Positions 35,199 through 43,842 of a DNA stretch of 64,000 nt are shown piece by piece. This DNA is from JAVBLY01 sp031553035 (lineage in GTDB: Bacteria; Bacillota; Clostridia; Peptostreptococcales; Anaerovoracaceae). The DNA is taken from NCBI GenBank assembly GCA_031553035.1, contig JAVBLY010000008.1, positions 170,757 to 234,756 of the forward strand, read 5' to 3'. Under the pieces are notes generated by a model. It saw only the letters and a program-made list of their open reading frames with translations, made no database searches and was not told the origin of the DNA. The stretch's first letter is position 1. Every line of letters starts with the position of its first letter. The translations under genes and the position numbers were made by a program.

Positions 35199-37839
35199 TA
35201 TCTTCCTCCATATCTATTTCCCCGCAAACGGTAAGACCTGTCTGCACATCGCTGATCAGCTTGATATCCTGACCCTGTACATCATAAATTCTAATAATGT
35301 CCCTGGTCTTCGGATCGTCCGGTTCCGGAACGACTTCATCGAAAATATTATTTTCCTCTTCAAGGAAGTCAGGATTGAAATATTCCGTGGTTCCTTTATT
35401 CTCGAATATAGCAGCATAAAAAATGTCTGCTTCCACCAGATCCTGGAAAAAGTGGCTTCCGAAGGAAAGTTCAGGCATGTATCCGCCGCCTTCAAATGCG
35501 ACTTCACAGGCTATGCTCATATTGCTGATTTCCGCAAATGTAACAGGTACACCCAGTTCGGGAGAGGTGGTTCCTATCCTTCCCGGCGCCAGAAGCATAA
35601 TTACCAGATCTTTATCCTTGTAATACTGATTGATCTGACCTACGACCCGTGCGATAACCGACTTATTATTATAAGGGTACTCGTAATAACCTCTGGGATC
35701 GATCTGGATAACGATGTCGATGGGACTGTAGTATGATCCTCCCATAGTACCGCCGGTAAGCTTGAAGAATGCATCCTTTTTTTCCACATCCGGAAGTTCG
35801 GTCCTTATGCCCTGTCCTCCAACCTGAAGTGGGCGGCACTGGAGGAGATTGATTACATATTTTCCTTCTTGAGAGAAGTTGATGGCGAATTCCACATCAA
35901 CAGGGTAATCATATTCCTTTTCTATAGTATTGATTATATTTTCCATGTTTTGGATAAACTTATTATTTTGGATTATTTTTTCGCAGGATGTATAGAAGAA
36001 CTTCATATTTCTGCCGATAGCTTTCATCTCGGCTTCTCTTTTTCTGTCTCTCTCTATCATAATATCCTTGAACCAGTCGGTCATTTTGTCCATGGCATCA
36101 TCAAGTTTCATGGTGGAGATAGAGTTTATTGAAAGATCAAGGACATCTATTTTCCGCTGTGCAAAAGTTGACGGATATTCACCTACATTTGCTCTCAGTT
36201 CAGGTTTGTCCAATGCAGCGATCCTCGGGTAGTCACCATCGGTTCTGTCTACAGCCCTGGTACCGAGACCCATTACTATTCTGATCATTCCCGCATCCGG
36301 ATCAATGTTGGGATCCCATCTATAGGCATTATAGGAAAACGCAACACCTGCCGCCGCCGGCATGTATATATCCTTGAAGAGAGAACCGGATACACGCTGT
36401 ATCAAAAGACCCATCTGTTCATCTTCCATACTCAGACCTCTCTGAAGTCTGTATTCCAGGACCGATTCATCCATAGTACTTGAATATACAGCCTTAATGG
36501 CATTTTCGAAAGCAAGAAGTCTTTCCTCAAGAGGACCTTTGTTTACGCAGAATACAGATTCATATTTGCCTGCGAATGCATTACCGAAACCATCTTCCAG
36601 TAAACTGCTGGATCTCACGATAATAGGGCTTTGACCGTAATACTGGAGCATTCTTCTGAATCCTTCACGGATATTTTCGGAGAACTCGCCTTCAAGTATT
36701 TTTTCCTTGAGGATTTCCGCTACCGTAAAATATCCTCTCTTTTTACGTTGCCTTATCTTGAGGCCCCACATATTGTTTTTTACGAGAAAGGTATAATAAA
36801 GGTTTGAACATATATAGAATGAGTCATGAGGCTCAAGGAATTTGACGATTTCAGGAAGTTTTTTCTCGACTATTTTCCGGGAAAGAAGCATTCCTGTGGC
36901 TTTTCCGCCGATACTTCCTACACCGATCATCCTTCCTTTGATCTCAAGAAGATCCTCAAGTGTGATATTCTTAATTGCAATGTCCAGCATGCGGTCATCG
37001 GTGCTGAATACAAGCCTGCAGAGATCTCTTAAACTTTCAAACCGTTCGCCTGTGATGACATCGTCCTTTTCCGGCACGATCACATTGGAATCATTGGGTG
37101 CGGCAAGTTCCTTGTTTTTTTCAAGGAAAAAGCGTTCCCAGTTGTCAAGAGTTCTGGCGGGATCATCATTGCCTGCTTCTGAGACTATTTCATAAAACCT
37201 CGATATTTCAATTCCGTTGGTAAGAGGGGTGATCACATGTTTGTCTGTTCTGTCCACTCTGTGCGGCAGGAAAATGCTGGGCAGGTATCGTTGAAAAACC
37301 TTGTGTGGATGAAGATACATGTGCTGAGTGCCTTTGAATGTTTCGATCATGACGCTGCAGCTTTCTCTTATTCTGGTGGTAGATTCAAAACTGTGGTGAT
37401 TTCGTGTGACTGCATAATATGCTATGCAGTTTCTTTTTCTTATTTCAGGGGCGGTAACTACAAAGAAGTTACTCATCATGAAGTCTGCGATCCACTCTAC
37501 CTGTAGGACCGTGATACTGTCAAAAATATAGTGGGATTCGCTTCCTTCCGCATCGATCACATCATAAATCTCCATCGCCACGGTCTCAAATCCTTTTGTG
37601 ATGTCGATATTATAAATTTTAAGACCTTTTTTCGGTTCGCATAACAGCTGATGTTTGCCGAACGAAAAGTAAATAACATTCTTATTGTCCTCGATTGACT
37701 GATCGATAAACGGACATACAAAAAAAGCATAGTCATCGATATCGCCGACCTCCCAGACCACGTTATCCCCATATCTGAAATGATCTATTGCATTATCCAG
37801 ACCTTCAAGTCCTGATGGAACTCTTTTCTGATTTATCAT
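35170..37839 (-). CDS. KaiC-like domain fused to PEP-synthase/PPDK-type ATP-binding domain
   Basis: 889 residues. Residues 1 to about 230 resemble a KaiC/RecA-like fold (RVPSGLEGLDNAI, GDNVVWEVGD, then HYIFDSITVLQVEW) but lack a GxxxxGKT Walker A. From about residue 305 there is a pyruvate-phosphate-dikinase N-terminal ATP-grasp domain (GSIGGKATGML, SPIIVRSSSLLEDGFGNAFAGKYES, and later FAINFSQEGKYVINLLQCRPLQ). The swivelling phosphohistidine domain and the PEP-binding TIM barrel are both absent, so it cannot be a complete dikinase. The C-terminal ~170 residues are not recognised. ATG 37839 follows GGAGG by nine bases. Function unknown. Confidence 0.75.
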   Translation of the reverse strand: MINQKRVPSGLEGLDNAIDHFRYGDNVVWEVGDIDDYAFFVCPFIDQSIEDNKNVIYFSFGKHQLLCEPKKGLKIYNIDITKGFETVAMEIYDVIDAEGSESHYIFDSITVLQVEWIADFMMSNFFVVTAPEIRKRNCIAYYAVTRNHHSFESTTRIRESCSVMIETFKGTQHMYLHPHKVFQRYLPSIFLPHRVDRTDKHVITPLTNGIEISRFYEIVSEAGNDDPARTLDNWERFFLEKNKELAAPNDSNVIVPEKDDVITGERFESLRDLCRLVFSTDDRMLDIAIKNITLEDLLEIKGRMIGVGSIGGKATGMLLSRKIVEKKLPEIVKFLEPHDSFYICSNLYYTFLVKNNMWGLKIRQRKKRGYFTVAEILKEKILEGEFSENIREGFRRMLQYYGQSPIIVRSSSLLEDGFGNAFAGKYESVFCVNKGPLEERLLAFENAIKAVYSSTMDESVLEYRLQRGLSMEDEQMGLLIQRVSGSLFKDIYMPAAAGVAFSYNAYRWDPNIDPDAGMIRIVMGLGTRAVDRTDGDYPRIAALDKPELRANVGEYPSTFAQRKIDVLDLSINSISTMKLDDAMDKMTDWFKDIMIERDRKREAEMKAIGRNMKFFYTSCEKIIQNNKFIQNMENIINTIEKEYDYPVDVEFAINFSQEGKYVINLLQCRPLQVGGQGIRTELPDVEKKDAFFKLTGGTMGGSYYSPIDIVIQIDPRGYYEYPYNNKSVIARVVGQINQYYKDKDLVIMLLAPGRIGTTSPELGVPVTFAEISNMSIACEVAFEGGGYMPELSFGSHFFQDLVEADIFYAAIFENKGTTEYFNPDFLEEENNIFDEVVPEPDDPKTRDIIRIYDVQGQDIKLISDVQTGLTVCGEIDMEEDNVVTHNTEQ

Positions 37840-37950
37840 TTGTATTACCTCCGTATTTAATTTTAACATAAAATCCCGTTAAAGGTTTCGAAACCAGTTG
37901 TTTTTTGGTAAAATAGCTTAGAAAACAACTATTATATATATGGAGGAATC

Positions 37951-39027
37951 ATGGCAGTCAAAACAAAAGTAATAATAACCATATTGGCACTTCTGGTGGT
38001 TGGCGGCGGCGCCTTCGCATATTTTATCCTTACTTCGGATAAAGGGGAAAACATACTTCCCGATATGATACAGGAAGAAACCTGGGTATATCCGTATAGC
38101 GGTCAGAAAACAACAGACGAGCAGGCAACAAAGATGCGGCCGTTTTGTATAAAGATGCCTAACGATATAAAAGCAAGACCTCACACAGGCATTAATTCAG
38201 CAGATGTGGTTTACGAAACTATGGTCGAAGGTGGAGAAACAAGGCTGAATGTTATTTATCAAAGCGATATCCCAAAAGAGGTAGGTCCGGTGAGAAGTGC
38301 CAGGCTCTCAGACATATGGATCGTGCCCCAATATGACGGCATGCTGTTTTTTTCCGGTGCCAATGCACAGGTGCGGGGCGAGATCGCGTCAAACGATTTG
38401 ACGGATATGAGATGGGATTATGCAGAATCCATATATTTTAGATCTGACAATGGAAGAGGTAATTTACATAATCTTCATATAAAGCTGAATGAAGCATACG
38501 GTGCAGCAGAAAAAAGGGATTATGAAACAAGCTCTTCAGCCCTTCAGCCGCTCCACTTTTACGGTGTAAATTATGATGATGCAGGCGAAGCTGATTCAAA
38601 GCTGGATTCAATGAACGATGAAGCAACTTCAGGTTCATCTGTTGAAATAAGGATAGCTACCATATCCGATATAAAATTCAAATGGAACGAAAAACTGGAA
38701 AAATATCTGAAATGGATGAACGGTGTGGAACACAAAGATGCAGTTGACGAAAAGCAGGTGAATGTGGACAACGTAGTTGTCCTGTGGGCAGAATACACAC
38801 AGCAGTCCATGGTCGATGCCGCCGGATCACCGACATACGACACAAATCTGGGCGGAAGCGGCAAAGCAGCTGTATTCAAAGACGGGATGAGATATGACTG
38901 TGAATGGAAAGCAGACGCGACCACACCGCCAAGATTTTTTGATTCATCAGGCAACGAGGTTCTTCTCAATCCCGGAAAAACATGGATAGTAGTACCTCCC
39001 ACAAATATTGAAATAACATCAGAGTGA
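37951..39027 (+). CDS. DUF3048 (YerB-like) membrane-anchored protein
   Basis: 358 residues. An uncleaved N-terminal signal anchor (VIITILALLVVGGGAFAYFIL) is followed by an extracellular DUF3048 domain with its hallmark KARPHTGINSADVVYE near residue 71 and VGPVRSARLSD. B. subtilis YerB is a lipoprotein of the same family; this copy has no lipobox cysteine. Function not established. TGGAGG precedes the ATG. Divergent from the KaiC-like gene. Confidence 0.87.
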   Translation: MAVKTKVIITILALLVVGGGAFAYFILTSDKGENILPDMIQEETWVYPYSGQKTTDEQATKMRPFCIKMPNDIKARPHTGINSADVVYETMVEGGETRLNVIYQSDIPKEVGPVRSARLSDIWIVPQYDGMLFFSGANAQVRGEIASNDLTDMRWDYAESIYFRSDNGRGNLHNLHIKLNEAYGAAEKRDYETSSSALQPLHFYGVNYDDAGEADSKLDSMNDEATSGSSVEIRIATISDIKFKWNEKLEKYLKWMNGVEHKDAVDEKQVNVDNVVVLWAEYTQQSMVDAAGSPTYDTNLGGSGKAAVFKDGMRYDCEWKADATTPPRFFDSSGNEVLLNPGKTWIVVPPTNIEITSE

Positions 39028-39044
39028 TATTTATATAAATGATA

Positions 39045-39073
39045 TTGACAGGAAAAAACGTTTGATATACTAT
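39045..39073 (+). promoter_or_regulatory. Promoter of the pantothenate operon
   Basis: TTGACA (39045-39050), 17-base spacer, TACTAT (39068-39073), about 60 bases ahead of the first ATG. Confidence 0.6.
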
Positions 39074-39136
39074 ATTCACGTTGCTAAAATACATGATCCG
39101 AATTAATGAATTGTACAGCTATGAAAGGAAAGGCTG

Positions 39137-39985
39137 ATGATATCAAAGATAGGATTTATAGGAGCCGGCAAGGTTGGAACCTCGCTGGGCAAATACTTTT
39201 CCGAAAAGGATATTGAAATATCCGGTTATTACAGTAAAACCAAAGATCATTCAGCCGATTCGGCTGCTTTTACAAATTCTCAGAGTTTTGATAATTTAAC
39301 TGATATAGTCGCTTCATGCGATGCCCTTTTTATTACCGTCCCCGACGGTGATATTCCTGCTGTCTGGAATCAGTTGGTTGAACTTGATATCAGAAGCAAA
39401 TATATAATTCACTGTAGCGGAGCAATGTCTTCTAAGGTCTTTGTGAGGGCAGAGGAAAAGGGTGCGTATGGCTTTTCTCTTCATCCAATGGCTTCCGTCA
39501 GCGACAGGAAAAATTCATGGCAAAATCTTAGTAACACATATTTTACAATAGAAGGAGATCCGAAAAAGATCGAGGATGTCATGTCAATAATCGTCAAAAC
39601 CGGCAATCCCATATCAGAGATAGATGCAGATTCAAAGGTCAAGTATCATGCTGCCGCAGTGTTTTTCAGCAATTTAGTTGTTGGTGTTGCCGCTGCCGGC
39701 CAGGATATATTCAAAGAGTGCGGACTCCCTGAAGACTTCATCAATAATGCATGGAAGTCGCTTTTTATTGGGAATGCGGAAAATATAGTCAAGAACGGTC
39801 TTACAGGGGCTCTGACCGGCCCTGTGGAAAGAGCCGATCATAATACAGTGGAAAAACATCTTTTAAGTCTCGAAGGGAGGAACGAAATTATTTACAGGGA
39901 ACTATCAAGGATGATACTCGATGTAGCCAGGGAGAAACACCCGGAAAGAGATTATACCAATATTGATAAGGAGTTAAACAAATGA
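39137..39985 (+). CDS. panG: Rossmann/DUF2520 protein, probable ketopantoate reductase (PanG-like)
   Basis: 282 residues. N-terminal NADP-binding motif IGFIGAGKVGTSLGKYF and a helical C-terminal DUF2520 domain (HAAAVFFSNLVVGVAAAGQDI, TGALTGPVERAD). It overlaps panB by four bases and panC follows, so the operon has the hydroxymethyltransferase and ligase but no canonical panE. A DUF2520-type reductase filling that step has been described as PanG; the assignment here rests on that knowledge and on context. Confidence 0.72.
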   Translation: MISKIGFIGAGKVGTSLGKYFSEKDIEISGYYSKTKDHSADSAAFTNSQSFDNLTDIVASCDALFITVPDGDIPAVWNQLVELDIRSKYIIHCSGAMSSKVFVRAEEKGAYGFSLHPMASVSDRKNSWQNLSNTYFTIEGDPKKIEDVMSIIVKTGNPISEIDADSKVKYHAAAVFFSNLVVGVAAAGQDIFKECGLPEDFINNAWKSLFIGNAENIVKNGLTGALTGPVERADHNTVEKHLLSLEGRNEIIYRELSRMILDVAREKHPERDYTNIDKELNK

Positions 39986-40824
39986 AAAAAACAATCACTT
40001 CACTCAAACAGCAGAAAAAAGACAATGACAAGATAACAATGCTGACAGCGTACGACTACTCAACAGCCAAACTGATGGATCAGGCAGGGGTCGATGCTCT
40101 TCTCATAGGCGATTCTCTGGGGATGGTCATGCTGGGATACGACAGCACACTGCCTGTCACCATGGAAGATATGCTTCACCATACAAAGGCAGTGGCACGT
40201 GCAGCAGAAAGCGCATTTGTTGTAGCCGATCTTCCGTTCATGTCCTACCAGACTTCGGTTTATGACGCCGTAGTCAATGCCGGCAGGCTGATCAAAGAAG
40301 GGAATGCCCAGTCTGTAAAACTTGAAGGAGGCAAGGAAATGTGTCCTCAGATAGAAGCTATCGTAAAGGCTTCTATACCGGTAATGTCGCATCTGGGACT
40401 CACTCCCCAGTCTGTTAACGCATTTGGCGGGTTCAAAGTCCAGGCTAAGGAAGTAGCATCTGGCATCAAACTGATCGAGGATGCCAAGGCAGTTGAAGAG
40501 GCCGGTGCATTCGCTGTGGTTCTGGAATGTGTTCCTGCTGAGCTTGCGACCCTTGTTTCAGAGACCATCGAAATTCCCACAATCGGTATCGGTGCCGGAG
40601 CAGGCTGCGACGGACAGGTTCTTGTCTATCAGGACATGCTCGATATGTACGGCAATATGAAGCCCAAATTCGTCAAACAGTTCGGAGATGTCGGCAATAC
40701 TATGGGTGATGCATTCGGTTCATATATAAAAGAAACAAAAGAAGGTACTTTCCCCGGGGAAGAACACAGTTTCAAGCTGGGAGAAGATGTTATTACTGAA
40801 ATAAAGAAGGTCATAGGTAAGTAG
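39982..40824 (+). CDS. panB: 3-methyl-2-oxobutanoate hydroxymethyltransferase
   Basis: 280 residues. Makes ketopantoate. MLTAYDYSTAKLMDQAGVDALLIGDSLGMVMLGYDSTLPVTM, KLEGG, HLGLTPQS and TIGIGAGAGCDGQVLVYQDMLDM are signature stretches, with the metal-binding Asp in IGDSLG and catalytic Glu in VLECVP. The ATG overlaps the preceding stop. Confidence 0.97.
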   Translation: MKKTITSLKQQKKDNDKITMLTAYDYSTAKLMDQAGVDALLIGDSLGMVMLGYDSTLPVTMEDMLHHTKAVARAAESAFVVADLPFMSYQTSVYDAVVNAGRLIKEGNAQSVKLEGGKEMCPQIEAIVKASIPVMSHLGLTPQSVNAFGGFKVQAKEVASGIKLIEDAKAVEEAGAFAVVLECVPAELATLVSETIEIPTIGIGAGAGCDGQVLVYQDMLDMYGNMKPKFVKQFGDVGNTMGDAFGSYIKETKEGTFPGEEHSFKLGEDVITEIKKVIGK

Positions 40825-40831
40825 CACGCGT

Positions 40832-41686
40832 ATGAAAGTAATTAGAACTATAGATGAAATAAAAAAACTGACGGAGCAGTGGCGTGAAGCCGGTTGCTCC
40901 GTCGGTCTCGTTCCGACCATGGGGTTTCTACATGACGGTCACATGAGTCTTGTGAGAGAGTCAGTCAGGAACAACGACAAAACTGTAATAAGTATATTTG
41001 TTAATCCGATGCAGTTCGGTGAAAGGGAGGATCTTGACGAATACCCAAGAGATATAGATGGAGATATCAAAGTATCTTCAGAAAATAAAGTCGACGCTAT
41101 CTTTGCACCTGCGGTCAACGAGATGTATCCTGCGGGATTCAGCAGCATAGTCGATGTCAAAGGTGTTTCAGATGGTCTGGCCGGTGAAAGCCGTCCCGGC
41201 CACTTTCAGGGCGTATGTACAGTTGTGAACAAATTATTCAATATTATCAGTCCCGACAATGCCTATTTCGGGCAAAAAGACGCCCAGCAGCTGGCAGTGA
41301 TAAAAAAGATGGTAAAAGATCTTGATATGAATCTGAAAGTCATAGGATGCCCCACCGTAAGAGAAAATGACGGACTGGCCATGAGCTCTCGTAACAGTTA
41401 TCTTGACAGTAACCAGCGCAACAAAGCGGTTCATATCTATAAAGCACTGTCAAAAGGTAATGAAGTATTTATGGCAGGTGAGACCGATCCCGGTGTGATC
41501 AAAGATGTTATCACAAATGATTTGTCAAAGGTATCAGGATTGATTCTGGATTATCTGGAGATAGCAAACGGGGGCACTATGATTCCGTGCCCGTATGCAA
41601 AAGACGGCTGTTTATGTCTTATTTCGGTAAAAATCGGAGATACAGCGCTCATTGATAACATCGTTTTAGGTCAGGATATTTTATAA
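40832..41686 (+). CDS. panC: Pantothenate synthetase
   Basis: 284 residues. Joins pantoate and beta-alanine with ATP. Nucleotidyl-transferase motifs VPTMGFLHDGHMSL, FVNPMQFG, GVCTVVNKLFNII and YFGQKDAQQ. panD is not present here, so beta-alanine must come from elsewhere. Converges with and overlaps the LOG gene by six bases. Confidence 0.97.
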   Translation: MKVIRTIDEIKKLTEQWREAGCSVGLVPTMGFLHDGHMSLVRESVRNNDKTVISIFVNPMQFGEREDLDEYPRDIDGDIKVSSENKVDAIFAPAVNEMYPAGFSSIVDVKGVSDGLAGESRPGHFQGVCTVVNKLFNIISPDNAYFGQKDAQQLAVIKKMVKDLDMNLKVIGCPTVRENDGLAMSSRNSYLDSNQRNKAVHIYKALSKGNEVFMAGETDPGVIKDVITNDLSKVSGLILDYLEIANGGTMIPCPYAKDGCLCLISVKIGDTALIDNIVLGQDIL

Positions 41687-42211
41687 AATTTTATCAAGTG
41701 CATCTACAGTATCTACGCTTATCAGAATATCTCTCTGCTCCTGAGGAAGAAATCCTTCGCTTACCATCTTATCGTATTGGTTTAATAGATCATCATAATA
41801 ATGATTTATATTGAGAAGAATGCACTTGCCTGAATGTATACCAAGCCTGACTGCCGATATGGCTTCGGATATTTCTTCTATGGAACCGGGGCCGCCGGGC
41901 AGGGTGATATATGCGTCACCAAGCTCTAGCATTTTATTTTTTCTCTCGCTCATGTTCTGTACAATTATCAGATCAGAAACACCGCTGTGTGCCTGTTCTT
42001 TTTCAACTAATAATTTAGGGATTATACCCATCGATGAGCCTCCGTTTTCTATGACCGAATTTGCCACTGTACCCATCAGCCCCAGGCTGCCGCCGCCATA
42101 AACAAGAGTGAGGCCATTCTGTGCTATCCATTTCCCAAGACTTTCGGCGGCTTCCTTATAGATGGGATCGGTGCCGATCTTGCTGCCGCAATATACAGTT
42201 ATGTTTTTCAT
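41681..42211 (-). CDS. LOG-family protein (nucleoside 5'-monophosphate phosphoribohydrolase-like)
   Basis: 176 residues, TIGR00730/LOG family. VYCGSKIG, VYGGGSLGLMG and the catalytic PGGPGSIEEI (usual PGGxGTxxE, with T replaced by S). Family members cleave AMP or cytokinin ribotides to base and ribose phosphate; often misannotated as lysine decarboxylase. GGAGG-like AGGAAAAC precedes the ATG. Confidence 0.85.
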   Translation of the reverse strand: MKNITVYCGSKIGTDPIYKEAAESLGKWIAQNGLTLVYGGGSLGLMGTVANSVIENGGSSMGIIPKLLVEKEQAHSGVSDLIIVQNMSERKNKMLELGDAYITLPGGPGSIEEISEAISAVRLGIHSGKCILLNINHYYDDLLNQYDKMVSEGFLPQEQRDILISVDTVDALDKIL

Positions 42212-42464
42212 TGTTTTCCTCCGATCTTAGTAATAATTCCTTTAGATTATATCATGAAATGTGAGTTGATCATCTGTGGAGATTTCAGGGATAGAATAGA
42301 CAAAAGCTTCGTATTTGTCTATTTGTTCATAAAAGTGACCTCTTTTATGTTCTTTTTTACACATTTTACACAAATATGTTTATATTGGACTCAAATTCTC
42401 ACCATACTCATAATGTACTATTTACTTAGTTGTTTTAAGGGGATAATTTAAAGGGGTAAAATTT

Positions 42465-43013
42465 ATGGGTAAAGGTAGATATATATTTTTGAGGTTGACA
42501 GTATTCAGTTTAGTTATCATTTCTATGGTAGCCACTTCAGCCATCATGACCGTATCAAATGTTGATGCAGCCACTAAATTAGAAAAAAAGAGAATAAATA
42601 AGGTCGTGCAAACGGCAAAGAAGAAAAAAGGGAAGAGCATAAGATCTTTCCCTTCTTATTTTAATAGCGGCAGGTGGTGTGCGGATTTTGTTTACTGGAC
42701 ATCAAAAAAAGCGAAGCTCAACAACAACAAGGTTTTTCCGAAAACTAAAAGAGGCGTGTCCGGATACATATCTTGGTACAAAAAGAAGGGACTTTACAGA
42801 AAAAATACGAAAAAGTTCAAGCCCAGAAAAGGTGATCTTGTCTTTTTATCCAGCAGCAGCCATGTAGGGATCGTGGCGAAAGTCACAAGGAAATATGTCT
42901 ATATTATCCACGGTAACTGGAGCAACAGAGTGAAGTATACGAAACTGAAGATGCACGGATATACCAGCAGCCAAAGGGCAAAGATAAAGGGTTACGCAAG
43001 GGTCAACTACTGA
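42465..43013 (+). CDS. Secreted CHAP-domain peptidoglycan hydrolase
   Basis: 182 residues. Signal peptide ends near residue 35 (VDAA). The CHAP domain has the catalytic cysteine C72 in WCADFVYW, GDLVFLS, His133 in SHVGIVAKV and HGNW near 149-152. The domain is unusually rich in lysine, which would favour binding to the acidic cell wall. Probably an amidase or endopeptidase. AGGGGT precedes the ATG. Confidence 0.83.
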   Translation: MGKGRYIFLRLTVFSLVIISMVATSAIMTVSNVDAATKLEKKRINKVVQTAKKKKGKSIRSFPSYFNSGRWCADFVYWTSKKAKLNNNKVFPKTKRGVSGYISWYKKKGLYRKNTKKFKPRKGDLVFLSSSSHVGIVAKVTRKYVYIIHGNWSNRVKYTKLKMHGYTSSQRAKIKGYARVNY

Positions 43014-43343
43014 TCACTTCTGATTATCGAACCATCTTCCGCCGATCATCTTATCGATGGGAACAATAAACGAAATACAATTAGCCGGGGTTCCCTGACC
43101 GGCTTCTTTACTTATAAGCTCCATTGCTTTGTTGGCAGTCTCTTCATCAACAAGACAAATAATTGTTTCGATCTCTGTGTCTGCATTGATTCCCAGAATT
43201 TTTTCCTGGACCTTGGTTTTGCCCCGGCCGTTTATGATAGTTGCTCCTTTGGCTCCTGCCTTTCGTGCAATATCAACAACGTCATCTGCATAACCGGCAT
43301 TAGTGATGACATAAAGCGCTTTCATATTCAATCTTACTTCCAT
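43014..43343 (-). CDS. PII-like signalling protein B
   Basis: 109 residues with a PII-type ferredoxin-like pattern: ALYVITNAGYADDVVDIARKAGAKGATIINGRGK, then ETIICLVDEETANKAMELISKE and a C-terminal GTPANCISFIVPID resembling the B-loop region. The uridylylation tyrosine loop of classical GlnB is not evident. Lies downstream of the DUF1538 gene and a second PII-like gene, so it probably regulates that membrane protein. Confidence 0.75.
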   Translation of the reverse strand: MEVRLNMKALYVITNAGYADDVVDIARKAGAKGATIINGRGKTKVQEKILGINADTEIETIICLVDEETANKAMELISKEAGQGTPANCISFIVPIDKMIGGRWFDNQK

Positions 43344-43355
43344 TTTTTCACTCCA

Positions 43356-43394
43356 TTTCTGCTATCGAGGCAAATGAATTGCCTCTTGCAGAAA
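43356..43394. promoter_or_regulatory. Long hairpin in the leader of PII-like gene B
   Basis: TTTCTGC (43356-43362) pairs with GCAGAAA (43388-43394), enclosing GAGGCAA (43367-43373) paired with TTGCCTC (43379-43385) and a five-base loop. The upper 14 base pairs are interrupted by one small internal loop. It lies 13 bases before the ATG (43343). Confidence 0.6.
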
Positions 43395-43404
43395 CAAATC
43401 ACTT

Positions 43405-43481
43405 GTGAATAATCGAGATTCACTATATGGAGTGAAAAACAATTATATGCCTCCGGCGGTGTGTGAATTAATTATTCACAC
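43405..43481. repeat. Two GTGAAT/ATTCAC inverted repeats between the PII-like genes
   Basis: GTGAAT-N7-ATTCAC at 43405-43423 and GTGTGAAT-N5-ATTCACAC at 43461-43481 share the same half-site, suggesting paired operator sites for a dimeric regulator. Confidence 0.5.
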
Positions 43482-43525
43482 TTATTCCTCCGTAATTAAT
43501 CATATCATATCAAAAGCGGATGGCA

Positions 43526-43828
43526 TTATACAGCGATTTTATCCAGCTTGACTGTAAATGCAACGCCTTTTCTTGGTTTTTTAAAATTATATTTGTCATA
43601 TAGTACTTTGAATACCATATCTGCCGCATTTTCGGTAAGAAGGCAGTTAATTAGCATTTCATCTTCATCGGGGATAAGACCGAATGCAAATCTCAACAGA
43701 TTGGCATCGATGCAGTCTCTGGTAAAGACAGTATCGATGGTTCTGGCCTTTGCCTCGATAAGAAGAGCGACTATTGCCTCCTTATGTTTCCTGCTTGTTA
43801 TGATCGTCATAAATACCAAATTTTCCAT
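43526..43828 (-). CDS. PII-like signalling protein A
   Basis: 100 residues. PII-like beta-alpha-beta pattern (NLVFMTIITSRKHKEAIVALLIEAKARTIDTVFTRD ... KPRKGVAFTVKLDKIAV) but very divergent from GlnB. Begins 14 bases after the DUF1538 stop with AGGAGG upstream, so cotranscribed with it. Assignment rests on length, pattern and context. Confidence 0.6.
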   Translation of the reverse strand: MENLVFMTIITSRKHKEAIVALLIEAKARTIDTVFTRDCIDANLLRFAFGLIPDEDEMLINCLLTENAADMVFKVLYDKYNFKKPRKGVAFTVKLDKIAV

Positions 43829-43842
43829 ATTAGCCTCCTGTA

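Noticed and set aside
41681..42211. Lysine decarboxylase, as the LOG family is often annotated
   Set aside because: The PGGxGTxxE-type motif marks a nucleotide phosphoribohydrolase; there is no PLP-binding lysine, so it is not part of lysine metabolism.
42254..42451. 65-codon frame upstream of the CHAP gene
   Set aside because: AT-rich intergenic sequence without a binding site or domain; likely chance.
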